Virus record (IMG/VR): IMGVR_UViG_3300008267_000668
Span: 1 to 35,499 of that record
Direction: 5' to 3' (one strand)
From: a virus
Length of the DNA: 35,499 nucleotides
Shown: in pieces, positions 24,199 through 32,990 of the stretch
Layout: each line of letters begins with the position of its first letter
How positions within the stretch are numbered: position 1 is the first letter of the stretch
Made by a program: the position numbers and the translations under genes
The notes under the pieces: generated by a model
The model's input: the letters and a program-made list of their open reading frames with translations, nothing else
What the model was told of the DNA's origin: nothing
Databases searched by the model: none

Positions 24199-24846
24199 AT
24201 GCTGCGCTCAAGGGTCGGGTCGGGCATAGACATGGCGCTGCTTGCGGAAGGCGTGAGCCGTCCCGGCATCGATCCGCGCATCTGGGTGTCCTATGGGGTG
24301 CTGACCTCGGAGCCGTATATCGAGACGATAGAGGGCCGGCAGGACGTTCTTGTGAACGTGATGCTGCTGCCCAGCGGCATGGAGGAAACGGCACGGGTGG
24401 GGGCCATCTACGCCGGCAACGGGTTTGGTTTCTACACCCCGCTGCATGTGGATGACGAGGTGCTGGTGGTGTCCCCATCTGGCGATCCAGACGAGGGGTT
24501 GGTTGTCACCCAGCGCCTGTGGTCTCCAGCAGATCCTCCACCTGCCAGCCTGTCGGCAAACCCGAATGATGTGACCTTGGTTGTGGAACCGGGGAAGAAC
24601 CTGCGAATGAGCGTGCAGGGGGCCGGGAACGTGGTCATCGCGGCAGCGGATGGAAAAGTGAAACTGGGCAGCGAGGACGCAACCAAGGGCGTGGCGCGGC
24701 TGGATGATGCGGTGCAGGTCACGATCTCGATTGCTGACTTTGCGGCAGCAGGTCTTGCTAACAGCGGCGGACCTGTGGTGGCAACCAACCCGATCACTGT
24801 GACAGGCAAGGTGACAGCGGCATCGCAGAAGGTGGTGGCATCATGA
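24199..24846 (+). CDS. Baseplate spike protein (gpV / gp5 N-terminal OB-fold type)
   Basis: A 215-residue protein that forms the membrane-piercing tip. ATG 24199 has only a weak upstream AAGGGG; an in-frame ATG at 24232 is an alternative. The OB-fold signature is clear: VGAIYAGNGFGFYTPLHVDD, then EVLVVSPSGDPDEGLVVTQR. Next is a beta-helical segment (VVIAADGKVKLGSEDATKG-like) and a C-terminal tail that ends in TGKVTAASQKV. No lysozyme domain and no HxH metal-binding tip motif are visible, so puncture would be mechanical or need a separate tip. The stop overlaps the next start (ATGA). Confidence 0.82.
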   Translation: MLRSRVGSGIDMALLAEGVSRPGIDPRIWVSYGVLTSEPYIETIEGRQDVLVNVMLLPSGMEETARVGAIYAGNGFGFYTPLHVDDEVLVVSPSGDPDEGLVVTQRLWSPADPPPASLSANPNDVTLVVEPGKNLRMSVQGAGNVVIAAADGKVKLGSEDATKGVARLDDAVQVTISIADFAAAGLANSGGPVVATNPITVTGKVTAASQKVVAS

Positions 24847-25304
24847 GCGGCTATGGATTAGCGCCCTATGGCCTTGGGCTGTATGGGTACGCCACACCTC
24901 CCCCATCGCTGGTGGATAACTTTGCATGGGCCACGGGGACTCGGGTTGTTCGGGTGACCCTCTCAGCAGAGCCGATGCATCAGAACGCTCTCGGAGAGGG
25001 GGATGCGCTCAACCCTGCCACATGGACGATCAGCACCACGGGAGGGCAAACGTGGCCCGTCCTGTCGGTTGCGCTGGTGGATGCCTTCACCTACGACATC
25101 CTTGTGCTGGGGGCGCTTCCCAACTTCCTGACTGCGTTGAAGCTAGTCACCACCACACTGGTGACGGTGACAGGGTTTCCGTTCCCCATTCTGGAGCTTC
25201 CATTCCAAGGGTGCGGGTTGGCAGCCACATCGACCTATGACAAGCAGAACACGGCAAGTGGCTATGCCATCCGAGACATCCGAAATACGGTAGGTGGCGC
25301 ATGA
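24843..25304 (+). CDS. Baseplate-associated beta protein of unknown function
   Basis: A 153-residue protein overlapping its neighbours on both sides by four bases (ATGA), so it is tightly coupled to the spike and gp25-like genes. The N-terminus is Gly/Tyr-rich (SGYGLAPYGLGLYGYATPPP); the rest resembles one immunoglobulin-like beta domain (residues ~22-125: WATGTRVVRVTLSAEPMHQN). A short C-terminal tail carries YDKQNTASGYAIRDIRNT. Position suggests a small baseplate part, perhaps a spike or hub accessory. No family is firmly recognised. Confidence 0.65.
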   Translation: MSGYGLAPYGLGLYGYATPPPSLVDNFAWATGTRVVRVTLSAEPMHQNALGEGDALNPATWTISTTGGQTWPVLSVALVDAFTYDILVLGALPNFLTALKLVTTTLVTVTGFPFPILELPFQGCGLAATSTYDKQNTASGYAIRDIRNTVGGA

Positions 25305-25669
25305 CCGGGGAATTGGGCAGCACCTTGGTGATCGACTCAGGGGGTGACTACACCTCGATGTCGGGGCCGGAGTTCATCAAGAAGTTGATCCTGCGCCGGC
25401 TGACAACCAAGCCGGGAGAGTTCTTTCACCTGCCCAATTACGGGCTGGGGCTGAAAGAGAAGGAACCTCTTCCGGTCAACAACCTGCGCGCCTTGGCAAA
25501 GGCTATTGAGCAACAGGTTGCACAGGAGCCGGAGGTGGGAGCGGTAAAAGCCACTTTGTCGTATGCTGCGAACGCATCGATCCTGTATGTGAAGGTGCAG
25601 GTACAGCTCCGACAGACGGGGCAGCAGTTGGTTGTGCCGATGGCGGTTCCCACCCAATCGGCCCTGTGA
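25301..25669 (+). CDS. Baseplate wedge protein, gp25 / W-like
   Basis: A 122-residue protein with the gp25-like fold, which caps the sheath start and organises the wedge. Typical length and motif: KPGEFFHLPNYGLGLKEKEP (family pattern PGE-x4-P-x-[FY]G-x-G-L), then a helix RALAKAIEQQVAQEPEV and C-terminal strands ILYVKVQVQL and QLVVPMAV. ATG 25301 overlaps the preceding stop. The following gene is the J-like wedge protein, the usual partner order. No lysozyme activity is expected in this family. Confidence 0.85.
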   Translation: MTGELGSTLVIDSGGDYTSMSGPEFIKKLILRRLTTKPGEFFHLPNYGLGLKEKEPLPVNNLRALAKAIEQQVAQEPEVGAVKATLSYAANASILYVKVQVQLRQTGQQLVVPMAVPTQSAL

Positions 25670-25677
25670 GGTAACAA

Positions 25678-26874
25678 GTGGACTTTCCCTCTTTTCCAAC
25701 GCTGTTCCAGATCGCCCGAAATGAGGCGTTGGTTCGCAATGCCAGCCTGACCCAAGATGCGATTGATCGAGAAGGCTCCGATGCCAACATCCTGATCGCC
25801 TCTGCCGCTGCTGCTGCCGATGAAGTGATCGGGCAGCTGACCAATGTGGCGGCAGGGTTGTTCCTCGACAGTGCCAGCGGAGATGCGCTGGATCGGCTGT
25901 TGTGGGATCGGTATGGATTGACGAGGAAGGAAGCGGCATCCGCACAGGGAACCGTTGTCTTTTCCCTTCCCGTGGCAGCGGTTGCTCCCTTCACCATCCC
26001 GGCCAACACCCAACTAGCGACCCCGACAGGGTTGCGCTACGCCACGATTCAAGCTGGCTCTTTTTTGGCTGGAGCGCTCACCCTTGTGGTTCCAGTTCGG
26101 AGCCTGTTGGCGGGGGCGGATCAGCAGGCAGCTGTTGGCACCATCACAAGCATTGCCGGCCAGATCACGGGAGCGCCTATCGATCTGACAGTCACCAACA
26201 CGGTGGCGACGGCAGGGGCTGCTGATCGAGAGAGCGACACCACCTTTCGAGAGCGTGGGCGGGCCTTCTACACCACCGTTCGACGAGGCACTCTTGCAGC
26301 TATTGAGCAGGGAGCGCTGGCTGTTCCGGGTGTGGTGACGGCAACTGCCTTTGAGACCTTGGATCAAGAAGGGCGTGCTGCCAAGGTGGTGAACCTTGCC
26401 ATCGCGGATCAGTACACAGACACCCTTGCAGACTTGGCAGTGGAACCCGCCATCTATGCCACCCAGAGCAGCCAGCTGGCTCAAACGGTGTTCAACGCTC
26501 TGGAGGAGTACCGGCCGGCTGGTGTGTTCGTGAACGTGCAGGTGGCGCAGGTGAACCTGCAAACGGTCCTGCTTGCCTTGTCCTTCAGCAGTGGTGCGGA
26601 TGTCGATGAAGTTACCAACAACGCTCGGGCTGCTGTTGTGAACTACATGAACAACCTGTCCCCTGGTGATGATGTGGTTCCCAACGACATGTTGCAGGTG
26701 CTGAAGCGGGTGCCGGGTTTGGTGATCTCAGACACGGAGGAGACGGCCGCTGTGATCCTGAGTCCTCGATCAACGGTGGTGATGAATCCTCTACAGGTGG
26801 CGCGGACCACGTTTGCGCTGGTGCGGGCATACAGCAGCAATCCGGGAACGCCCCTCGGCTCCTACACCACCTAA
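25678..26874 (+). CDS. Baseplate wedge protein J / gp6-like
   Basis: A 398-residue wedge subunit from GTG 25678 with GAGGT upstream. The baseplate-J signature is clear: DALDRLLWDRYGLTRKEAAS (about 64-83), then IPANTQLATPTGLRY (about 106-120), and the later ADRESDTTFRERGRAFYTTV plus AIEQGALAVPGVVTATAFE (about 182-227). It dimerises around the hub with the next gene's product to form the iris of the baseplate. The C-terminal region, with LSPGDDVVPNDMLQVLKRVP, is also typical. Length is normal for the family. Confidence 0.88.
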   Translation: MDFPSFPTLFQIARNEALVRNASLTQDAIDREGSDANILIASAAAAADEVIGQLTNVAAGLFLDSASGDALDRLLWDRYGLTRKEAASAQGTVVFSLPVAAVAPFTIPANTQLATPTGLRYATIQAGSFLAGALTLVVPVRSLLAGADQQAAVGTITSIAGQITGAPIDLTVTNTVATAGAADRESDTTFRERGRAFYTTVRRGTLAAIEQGALAVPGVVTATAFETLDQEGRAAKVVNLAIADQYTDTLADLAVEPAIYATQSSQLAQTVFNALEEYRPAGVFVNVQVAQVNLQTVLLALSFSSGADVDEVTNNARAAVVNYMNNLSPGDDVVPNDMLQVLKRVPGLVISDTEETAAVILSPRSTVVMNPLQVARTTFALVRAYSSNPGTPLGSYTT

Positions 26875-26884
26875 GGACACGCGC

Positions 26885-27922
26885 ATGCCTGACTTCCTTC
26901 CAAACGGATCGCCGCTCCCAGACCTGCCTGCGATGACGCAGGATGAGGTGCTGGCGCTGTTTGATCGGCTGTTGCCTTCGGCCTATCTGGAGCCTCTGAA
27001 GGTTCCAGGGCCGGGGTACGAGTACCTGCAAGCGGTAGCGGCCATGGTGGCGCGGGTTTCACAGGCGATTTCCCATGTGGGATCGGGTGGGTACATCCTG
27101 TCGGCAACGGGTGGGAGCTATGCCACTGCCACGGTGGCGCTCTCTCGCACAGCCACAACCTACGGCGCCCTGACGGTACAGACAGGCACCTTGGTCGGTA
27201 CTCCTGATGGGTACCTGTACGCCACACAGGCGGATGTCCCCTTTGGCGCATCGGATGTTGGCCCCCATGAGGTACAGGTCAAGGCAGTCACTCGGGGATG
27301 GCTATGGAACAACGATGGGCCAGTAACCGCCGCCTCTGGCGCGGTGATTTCTGGCCCTATTCGCCGCATGGTCAAGCCCTTGGTCTCTGGCCCCAACTAC
27401 TTTGATCCCACCCTTGTGGTGACTCAGGTAACCGCTGCCACAGGTGGATCCGCGCCCATGCTGGATGGGTTGGGGCTGGATCGAGGCATCCCAAGGCAGG
27501 TCGGGGAGAGCGATGCTGATTACCGGCGCAGGCTGGTGCTGTTGCCAGACACGGTAACCCCTGCGGCCATGCAGCGCATCCTTAAGCAGCTCATCGGAGC
27601 GTTGGTTGAAGCGGCTGGAAAGACCTATCAGTTTCGAGAAGATTGGGATCTTCGGCTGATGACAGCCTATGACTTCCCCATCAATCAGACCTTCACACAG
27701 GCAGCTCCTAATGTGGTGGTGCCAGCCTTCAGCGGTAACGTGTTTGTGTATAACTACGATCCAGCAGATCCCTTGTCGAATAGGTATCCTCCACGCAGGG
27801 GTGCGTTTTTGGTTGCTTTGCCAGAAATAGCAGGACTGGAAGCGGTATATGCAGGCTTGGCAGATCTTCTGGCGCAGGCCGCACCTGCTGGCATCTCCAT
27901 TGGCTACATCCTGACGGAATAA
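26885..27922 (+). CDS. Second baseplate wedge protein (gpI / gp7 position, J-like core)
   Basis: A 345-residue protein. ATG 26885 is chosen over an upstream in-frame start at 26813 because AAGGA precedes it and the longer form would run into the J gene. The N-terminal ~70 residues are helical (LLPSAYLEPLKVPGPGYEYL) like gpI-type proteins. The middle has a J-like beta region (ATTYGALTVQTGTLVGTPDG), and QVGESDADYRRRLVLLP (about 199-215) matches the J motif ESDxxxRxR. It therefore looks like a wedge partner built on the same fold as its neighbour. Function is inferred from order and motif. Confidence 0.7.
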   Translation: MPDFLPNGSPLPDLPAMTQDEVLALFDRLLPSAYLEPLKVPGPGYEYLQAVAAMVARVSQAISHVGSGGYILSATGGSYATATVALSRTATTYGALTVQTGTLVGTPDGYLYATQADVPFGASDVGPHEVQVKAVTRGWLWNNDGPVTAASGAVISGPIRRMVKPLVSGPNYFDPTLVVTQVTAATGGSAPMLDGLGLDRGIPRQVGESDADYRRRLVLLPDTVTPAAMQRILKQLIGALVEAAGKTYQFREDWDLRLMTAYDFPINQTFTQAAPNVVVPAFSGNVFVYNYDPADPLSNRYPPRRGAFLVALPEIAGLEAVYAGLADLLAQAAPAGISIGYILTE

Positions 27923-27934
27923 CAAGAGGCAGAC

Positions 27935-29221
27935 ATGGCAAACAAGGATTTTGACACAACGATCGTTCGCGAACTGGAGCGGCCCTCTGCTGCCGATCTG
28001 AATCAGCTACAGGCACAGCTGTACTACACCATTCGCCGGCTGGATCGCTTTAGGTTTGGCGACACTCTTTCGTCAACCTATAGCGGTTTTTTGGGAAATA
28101 GCTTTTTTGTTCAAAACCTGACAGGCACAGGGCTGACCCTGAATATCAGTCGAGGTATTGGGTATCAATTCGCAGCGGGCACGACTGCTGTGGGTATTGA
28201 TGGGATAGCTGGGCTGAACGATCTGACCAGCTACAAGCCCATAACCATGGAAAACGACAAGCCCTTGAACCTTACGGGCCAGTTGCCTTCTACTGGTAAA
28301 TGTCGTCGAGACTTGTTGGAGATCAAGTGGAAGCGGGTACTGACCGATCTGACATACCTTGGGATTTTTAACCCATTCAGTCAAACGTTTGATTCGGTCA
28401 ATCTAGCCAAGACTATGACCACCAACTGTGACGCTGATGTGGTTCAGTTTGTCGCATCTGGTGGTTTGGTTCCAGTGGATGCTGTATTGGTCTATCGGAA
28501 GGGTGTAGAGGTTGCCTACACTGACGAGTCATCCTTTGAGACTGCTCCCCTTCCTGCCGTGGATTCTGGATTCCTTCCCTTGGCAGCCATAAACGTTGCA
28601 GCAGGGGATGTGAACCTGCCCAGTTCAAGAATCTCTGATCTGCGCAAACTGCTTGGAAATGATAGGCAGTTCTTTATCAGCGGAAGTGCGCGAATCGGCA
28701 CTAACTATCCAGACTACACACAGCATTTGACTTCAGTTAGCATCAATTCTCCAGTTGGCATGCGTTGTACTCTTTCACGGTTGAATCAGTATCAACTTGG
28801 AAGCACTTCAGCAGCCAGCACACAAAACCTGTATAGGCTTTCCATCCTTGGGCCTCAGGTTCAAAACTTGGTTGCGGTATTTACGCCGTTTATGCCTCTA
28901 ACGGGTGGGTTGCTTCCGCTTACTTCTTATCCATACCCCATCAATGTTTCTATGACGGAACAAAATTCAGCGGATGTTGTAACTTTGGCTGATGCTACAA
29001 TGCTCAGGTCTAGCGATTACTCTACGCCTACTTTGCCGGCAGCAGTGGGACAGGGTTATTGCAGCTTAGATTTTTGCATGAATGCCGCCATGTATACCTC
29101 GGTCCCATCGCCTGATTTGGTTTACAACAACTCGGGTATTCGCATTTTGAGCTTGGAACCTGGTGTGTATGACACCATCCGAACTGTCAACTTCATGGTG
29201 ATGGGCGAGTACGCACCCTAA
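27935..29221 (+). CDS. Baseplate-distal / fibre-connector protein
   Basis: A 428-residue soluble protein with AGAGG before ATG 27935. The N-terminal part is helical (TTIVRELERPSAADLNQLQA), followed by beta-rich sequence. The stretch GKCRRDLLEIKWKRVLTDLT (about 127-146) is like a conserved segment in phage proteins that link the baseplate to tail fibres. Position between the wedge genes and another fibre gene supports this. The second half is beta-rich and moderately GC-poor (counted lines 50%), which may reflect a variable domain. No enzymatic motif is seen. Confidence 0.62.
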   Translation: MANKDFDTTIVRELERPSAADLNQLQAQLYYTIRRLDRFRFGDTLSSTYSGFLGNSFFVQNLTGTGLTLNISRGIGYQFAAGTTAVGIDGIAGLNDLTSYKPITMENDKPLNLTGQLPSTGKCRRDLLEIKWKRVLTDLTYLGIFNPFSQTFDSVNLAKTMTTNCDADVVQFVASGGLVPVDAVLVYRKGVEVAYTDESSFETAPLPAVDSGFLPLAAINVAAGDVNLPSSRISDLRKLLGNDRQFFISGSARIGTNYPDYTQHLTSVSINSPVGMRCTLSRLNQYQLGSTSAASTQNLYRLSILGPQVQNLVAVFTPFMPLTGGLLPLTSYPYPINVSMTEQNSADVVTLADATMLRSSDYSTPTLPAAVGQGYCSLDFCMNAAMYTSVPSPDLVYNNSGIRILSLEPGVYDTIRTVNFMVMGEYAP

Positions 29222-29235
29222 GAGGAACAAGGCAC

Positions 29236-31311
29236 ATGGCAACCGCAACCATTCGGATCAACGGTGTGGCAGGAAGCAAGACGGATCTTGCGCTTGGCGA
29301 TACCGTTACCCTGACCAACGCAACACCAGCAACCACCTATGCATGGTACCTGCTTTCTCAGCCAGCAGGCACGCCTGTAGCAGTCCTGAGCAATCCCACC
29401 TCGGCCACGGCATCCTTCACCGTGCCCAAGGAGGGAAGCTATCTGGTCAAGCTGGTGGTGAACGCTGGCATCGCAGGAGAGGACACCGACCAGGTTGTGG
29501 CGGCTGTGCGAGAGCTGGAGACAGGGGACCGCATCCCGGCAGCAGGAGAGACCACCGAGGTTTCCCCAACGGAAGGCTGGGCCAATGACTCGCTGAACCA
29601 GATCCTGCACCGTGTGACCCGTTTGGGAAGCAACGGGATGATCACGGGTGTGGCTGCTGCAGTTTTGCAGGCTGGGGAAGTGGTCTACATCAGCAACCTT
29701 TCGACAATCGGGTCTGGGTCTGAGATCAGAACGGTTCCCCGCTTCTCAAAAGCGTTGGCCACCACTCCATCGCACATGAACGGTGCGTTGGGTGTGATGG
29801 TTCAGAAAGTGGGAGGGGGCGGTACTGTTGTAACAAACGAGCGTCTCGAAGTTCAGATGTTCGGCCTGATGCAGGCCTATCCCAACCTTGGCAGTGGAAC
29901 CGGAACTGTTGGCGATAAGGTGTATGTCTCAGATACGGGCACTCTCAGCCTGACGCCAGGCACTATTTCTCGGCCTGTTGGCAACGTTGTAGATCTGATT
30001 GCAGGAACCAACTACTCAGTGTTTCTGTCCGCGCTGGATGGTGGTGGTGCTGCGAGCAGTACACCTACCGGCCCAGCAGGTGGGGTGCTGACAGGAACCT
30101 ATCCCAACCCGTCTGGATTGCAGGCAGATGTGGATGGGTTTGTTCGCATCGGGGTGGGGACAGGGAACGTTGAAGGCGACACCATAACGATAAAGGCTGC
30201 AAACGGCACTGGTGTCACAAAGGGCAGCAATCTGTATTTGATAGCAGGGTCTTCTGATTCTGGTTTTGGTGGTGATGTTCAAATAGCAAGCGGTATTAGT
30301 ACAACTGGCACCAGTGGTAGTATTACGGTTCAACCTTCTCCAAATACACTAGCGGGTTCTTCTGTTACCATCTGGGGCGGGAATAGTACCACCAGAAAAG
30401 CAGGTACCGCCACTCTGCTTGGTGGTCTTGCTAATTCCACTTTATATGCGGGTGGCGATGCACTCGTTCAAGGCGGTAATAACAGTGCGCTAGGAGAAGG
30501 CGGACAAGCAATTGTGCGCGGAGGCACAGCAGCCGGCTCCCCTGTAGAGCCTGCATATCTTACGTTGGGTGGGGCATATCACTCTGTTGGAACAGTTCAT
30601 GGTGGGGATGCGCTTCTTGCGGGTGGTATTGGGTTAACCAACCCAGGTGGCGCTATCGCGATTCGCGGCGGGAACAGCACAGGCAACGATGGTGGAGATG
30701 TTACCATTGCTGCCGGTCAAACCTCGGGTGCTGGGGCTGGAAATGGCGGCAGCATTCTGATTCAGGCTGGTGACACCAATGCCACAGGAACCAGTGGAGG
30801 TACGATTACGATCCGTGGTGGTGGTGGTAGCAATGGTGATGGCTCCATCACGATTGAGACCGGCAAAGAGCTGAACATCAGCAGTGAGAGCCGAGGCATC
30901 CTGATCGGAAAGGGGCTGGGCTGTCCGATCATGTTTGGCAAGGCAGGGTTTGAGTCTCGGTTCTACGGGAAGCACATCCTGACATCTGTGGATCAGGCGA
31001 TCACGGCAGTAGGGAACACGATTGTCCCCAACACGCCCACGATTCGGTTACGGCCTACTGCATCACTGACACTGACCAGCACTCCAACCATCTCCATCGC
31101 CAACTCTCTGCGGGGGCATCGTCTTGTCCTGACGAACATGTCGCCCACATTTACTGTGACGTTGCAGGATGAGTCTCACTTTGCGGGTAGCGGGTTGCGC
31201 TTGGGGGCCAACACTCGACCGCTCAAGCAGTACAGCGTGATTGATCTTGTATGGGAAGCAAATGAGGTCGGAGGCGGCGGCTTTTGGCTTGAGTTGGCAT
31301 ATCGCTTCTAA
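29236..31311 (+). CDS. Modular tail fibre: Ig-like domain, beta-helix, shared C-terminal module
   Basis: A 691-residue fibre from ATG 29236 (AAGG upstream). Modules: an Ig-like domain (about 1-95; TYAWYLLSQPAGTPVAVLS and ASFTVPKEGSYLVKLVV), a helix (NDSLNQILHRVTRLG), a beta-barrel-like region (135-265), a PTGPAGGVLTGTYPNP linker (about 277-292) also found in the 2523 fibre, a Gly-rich beta-helix (about 300-540), and a C-terminal module (about 612-691) that closely parallels residues 1181-1256 of the 2523 fibre (LTSTPTI ... LQD ... IDL ... FW). The beta-helix DNA is GC-poor (42% in a counted line) against 57-67% at the two ends, suggesting exchange of the receptor-facing core. Confidence 0.75.
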   Translation: MATATIRINGVAGSKTDLALGDTVTLTNATPATTYAWYLLSQPAGTPVAVLSNPTSATASFTVPKEGSYLVKLVVNAGIAGEDTDQVVAAVRELETGDRIPAAGETTEVSPTEGWANDSLNQILHRVTRLGSNGMITGVAAAVLQAGEVVYISNLSTIGSGSEIRTVPRFSKALATTPSHMNGALGVMVQKVGGGGTVVTNERLEVQMFGLMQAYPNLGSGTGTVGDKVYVSDTGTLSLTPGTISRPVGNVVDLIAGTNYSVFLSALDGGGAASSTPTGPAGGVLTGTYPNPSGLQADVDGFVRIGVGTGNVEGDTITIKAANGTGVTKGSNLYLIAGSSDSGFGGDVQIASGISTTGTSGSITVQPSPNTLAGSSVTIWGGNSTTRKAGTATLLGGLANSTLYAGGDALVQGGNNSALGEGGQAIVRGGTAAGSPVEPAYLTLGGAYHSVGTVHGGDALLAGGIGLTNPGGAIAIRGGNSTGNDGGDVTIAAGQTSGAGAGNGGSILIQAGDTNATGTSGGTITIRGGGGSNGDGSITIETGKELNISSESRGILIGKGLGCPIMFGKAGFESRFYGKHILTSVDQAITAVGNTIVPNTPTIRLRPTASLTLTSTPTISIANSLRGHRLVLTNMSPTFTVTLQDESHFAGSGLRLGANTRPLKQYSVIDLVWEANEVGGGGFWLELAYRF

Positions 31312-31320
31312 GAGGTTGTC

Positions 31321-31713
31321 ATGGCTGTCGTGTATTTGACAGGGGTGTTGGATGACGGCACCCCGCTCTCTCCTGATGTTCCGGCCAACCCTCGGGTTGA
31401 GTTGGCGCTGACCAAGGGGAGCAGCAATCAGGTGGTGTTGAGGGTGGTCAACCCCAGTGGGGTTCCCGTGCCGCCTGTTGGAACCTTGACACTCTCGGTG
31501 GCGCAGAAGCCTGGTGACCTTCCCCTGATGGCACAGCTGACCGGAACATGGACACCCATGTTGGGGCCGGGGACGGCTGTGTTTGGGTGGGCAAAGACTC
31601 AGATGTCTGATGTGGCATGGGGCCGGTACCTGTACGACATCCGGCTTTCCAATGGGGAAGATGTGAACTTTGTGGTGCCTGCGAGTCCCTTTCGGCTGAT
31701 GCCGGCCGTTTAG
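31321..31713 (+). CDS. Small beta protein downstream of the fibre gene
   Basis: A 130-residue soluble protein with AGAGG before ATG 31321. It reads as a single Ig-like beta domain (VELALTKGSSNQVVLRVVNP; GRYLYDIRLSNGEDVNFVVP) with several aromatic and proline turns. There is no signal peptide, membrane segment or catalytic motif. Its place immediately after a fibre gene suggests a fibre tip, chaperone or small baseplate part. No family is firmly recognised. Confidence 0.62.
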   Translation: MAVVYLTGVLDDGTPLSPDVPANPRVELALTKGSSNQVVLRVVNPSGVPVPPVGTLTLSVAQKPGDLPLMAQLTGTWTPMLGPGTAVFGWAKTQMSDVAWGRYLYDIRLSNGEDVNFVVPASPFRLMPAV

Positions 31714-31767
31714 GGGATCTGTGGTAAAACAGGGTGCAAGACGCAAGGTTCAACGGAGTAGGTACAG

Positions 31768-32115
31768 ATGCCGGCAGTGACATCGGACACGCAGTTCTTG
31801 GTCGTGATGGGTGTGTTGATCTGGGTTGTTTCGGGCGCTGGGACGCTGCTCCGGGCAAGAGCGTGGGCGACGGAACTGGTCTTGGAAGTCATCACATCGG
31901 GAGCCGGCCGGAACGCTGTGTTGCAGATGTCACGAGATCATCTGGATGCCAAGCTCGATAGCATCGCCTCAAAGGTGGGGGAGCTTGGGGGGCGGATCGA
32001 CACGATGAGCAACAAGCTAGAGCGCCGGCTAGACAAGCTGGATGGGGACATGCAGGCGATGCATGTTCGGGTGACGCTGCTGGAGCAGCGAGAGAACGCA
32101 AAGGAGCATACCTAG
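31768..32115 (+). CDS. Small membrane protein with coiled-coil tail (holin-region candidate)
   Basis: A 115-residue protein from ATG 31768 with GGAGTAGG upstream. One membrane segment lies at about 8-28 (TQFLVVMGVLIWVVSGAG), and residues ~55-110 form a long amphipathic helix or coiled coil (DAKLDSIASKVGELGGRIDT). Such one-membrane-segment coiled-coil proteins occur in phage lysis regions and in tail-associated membrane complexes. Several membrane proteins follow in order, so a lysis role is possible, but the topology does not identify a holin class. The next gene starts on the base after its TAG. Confidence 0.6.
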   Translation: MPAVTSDTQFLVVMGVLIWVVSGAGTLLRARAWATELVLEVITSGAGRNAVLQMSRDHLDAKLDSIASKVGELGGRIDTMSNKLERRLDKLDGDMQAMHVRVTLLEQRENAKEHT

Positions 32116-32394
32116 ATGGCGACCTATTCCAAGGTTCTGACAGTTTCAGCCACCGCCTATACCTCGGCACCGGACATCGTGTTCCCGTGGGATCCCAAGC
32201 GGGTGACCGTGTGCAACATGAACGCGGCTGATGTGGCCTACGTCTCGTTCGGTGGTGTGGAGGACTCGGGGGCGCTGCTGAACGATGTGAAGAGTCCGTC
32301 GAGCAAGCAGGAATGGATGTGGCAGTTCAGCCGGAAGCTGTGGCTGCGAACGGGTGGCAATGCCGTGCAGGTGCAGGTGATTGCGGAGCAGTAA
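32116..32394 (+). CDS. Small beta-rich protein of unknown function
   Basis: A 92-residue soluble protein beginning on the base after the previous stop, with AAAGGAG inside the end of the upstream gene. It has alternating strands (SKVLTVSATAYTSAPDIVF; RVTVCNMNAADVAYVSFGG) and a tryptophan-containing C-terminal region (QEWMWQFSRKLWLRTGG). It resembles small phage virion or decoration proteins in pattern only. The tight packing with membrane-protein genes on both sides suggests co-expression. Function unknown. Confidence 0.6.
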   Translation: MATYSKVLTVSATAYTSAPDIVFPWDPKRVTVCNMNAADVAYVSFGGVEDSGALLNDVKSPSSKQEWMWQFSRKLWLRTGGNAVQVQVIAEQ

Positions 32395-32397
32395 GGG

Positions 32398-32682
32398 ATG
32401 ATGGAGATCGGACCTATCACGGTGAGGGATCACATGAACTGGGATGTCATTTTGCAGGTTCTGGGTGCGGTGGTTCCGTTGATGTCGGCGGTGGCATCCT
32501 TCCTGAACCATGTGGTTCGGGTGAAGAAGGAAGCGGGGGCTGAGGTTCCTGCCCTGCTGGCCGGTTCGGGTGCGGTGCTGAACGTGGGAGCATTGAACTT
32601 GGATAAGGCGCTCCAGTTGGCGCGGCTGCTCAAGGAAGCCAAGGCAGAAGAGCCGAAGGCTGATGAGCCTTCAGCCCAATGA
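32398..32682 (+). CDS. Small membrane protein (holin candidate)
   Basis: A 94-residue protein starting at ATG 32398, with ATG 32401 and ATG 32434 as in-frame alternatives; a dual start would be interesting because some holins use one. A hydrophobic segment lies at about 15-37 (WDVILQVLGAVVPLMSAVAS), followed by a basic turn and a charged C-terminal helix (NLDKALQLARLLKEAKAEEP). One clear membrane segment and small size fit a class III-type holin or antiholin. Its place just before a spanin-like pair supports a lysis role, though the endolysin is 15 kb away. No family is firmly recognised. Confidence 0.55.
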   Translation: MMEIGPITVRDHMNWDVILQVLGAVVPLMSAVASFLNHVVRVKKEAGAEVPALLAGSGAVLNVGALNLDKALQLARLLKEAKAEEPKADEPSAQ

Positions 32683-32990
32683 ATCAATGGAAGGCATGGG
32701 CACAGGTGGCACTCCTCGGAGGGCTGCTTGTGCTTTTGTTTGTGCTGGGGTGGCTGGCCAAGCGTGAGGTTGTGCGGCAGGTGCGGCAGGAACTCCAGCA
32801 GCAGCTCGCGGAGGATGTGCGGCAGTTGAGGGAGACGGCATCTAAGCATCGCCGGCAACTGGAAGAGCAGATCCAAGGCATCCAAGCGCAGGCAGCAATC
32901 GAGGTGTGTCGTGATCCCGTTGAAGTGGCGAACGAACTTCTGGTTGTGCTGCGCTCTGAGCTTGGCACCGGAACTGGCACGGGCGAGTGA
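32679..32990 (+). CDS. Inner-membrane spanin-like protein (Rz-type)
   Basis: A 103-residue protein overlapping the previous stop (ATGA). It has an N-terminal membrane anchor (about 8-26: AQVALLGGLLVLLFVLGWLA) with a short cytoplasmic end, then a long periplasmic coiled coil rich in Q, R and E (REVVRQVRQELQQQLAEDVR). This is the architecture of the inner-membrane subunit of two-part spanins, which fuse inner and outer membranes in the last step of Gram-negative lysis. The next gene starts inside it in another frame, as Rz1 does within Rz. The C-terminus GTGTGTGE is low in complexity. Confidence 0.65.
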   Translation: MNQWKAWAQVALLGGLLVLLFVLGWLAKREVVRQVRQELQQQLAEDVRQLRETASKHRRQLEEQIQGIQAQAAIEVCRDPVEVANELLVVLRSELGTGTGTGE

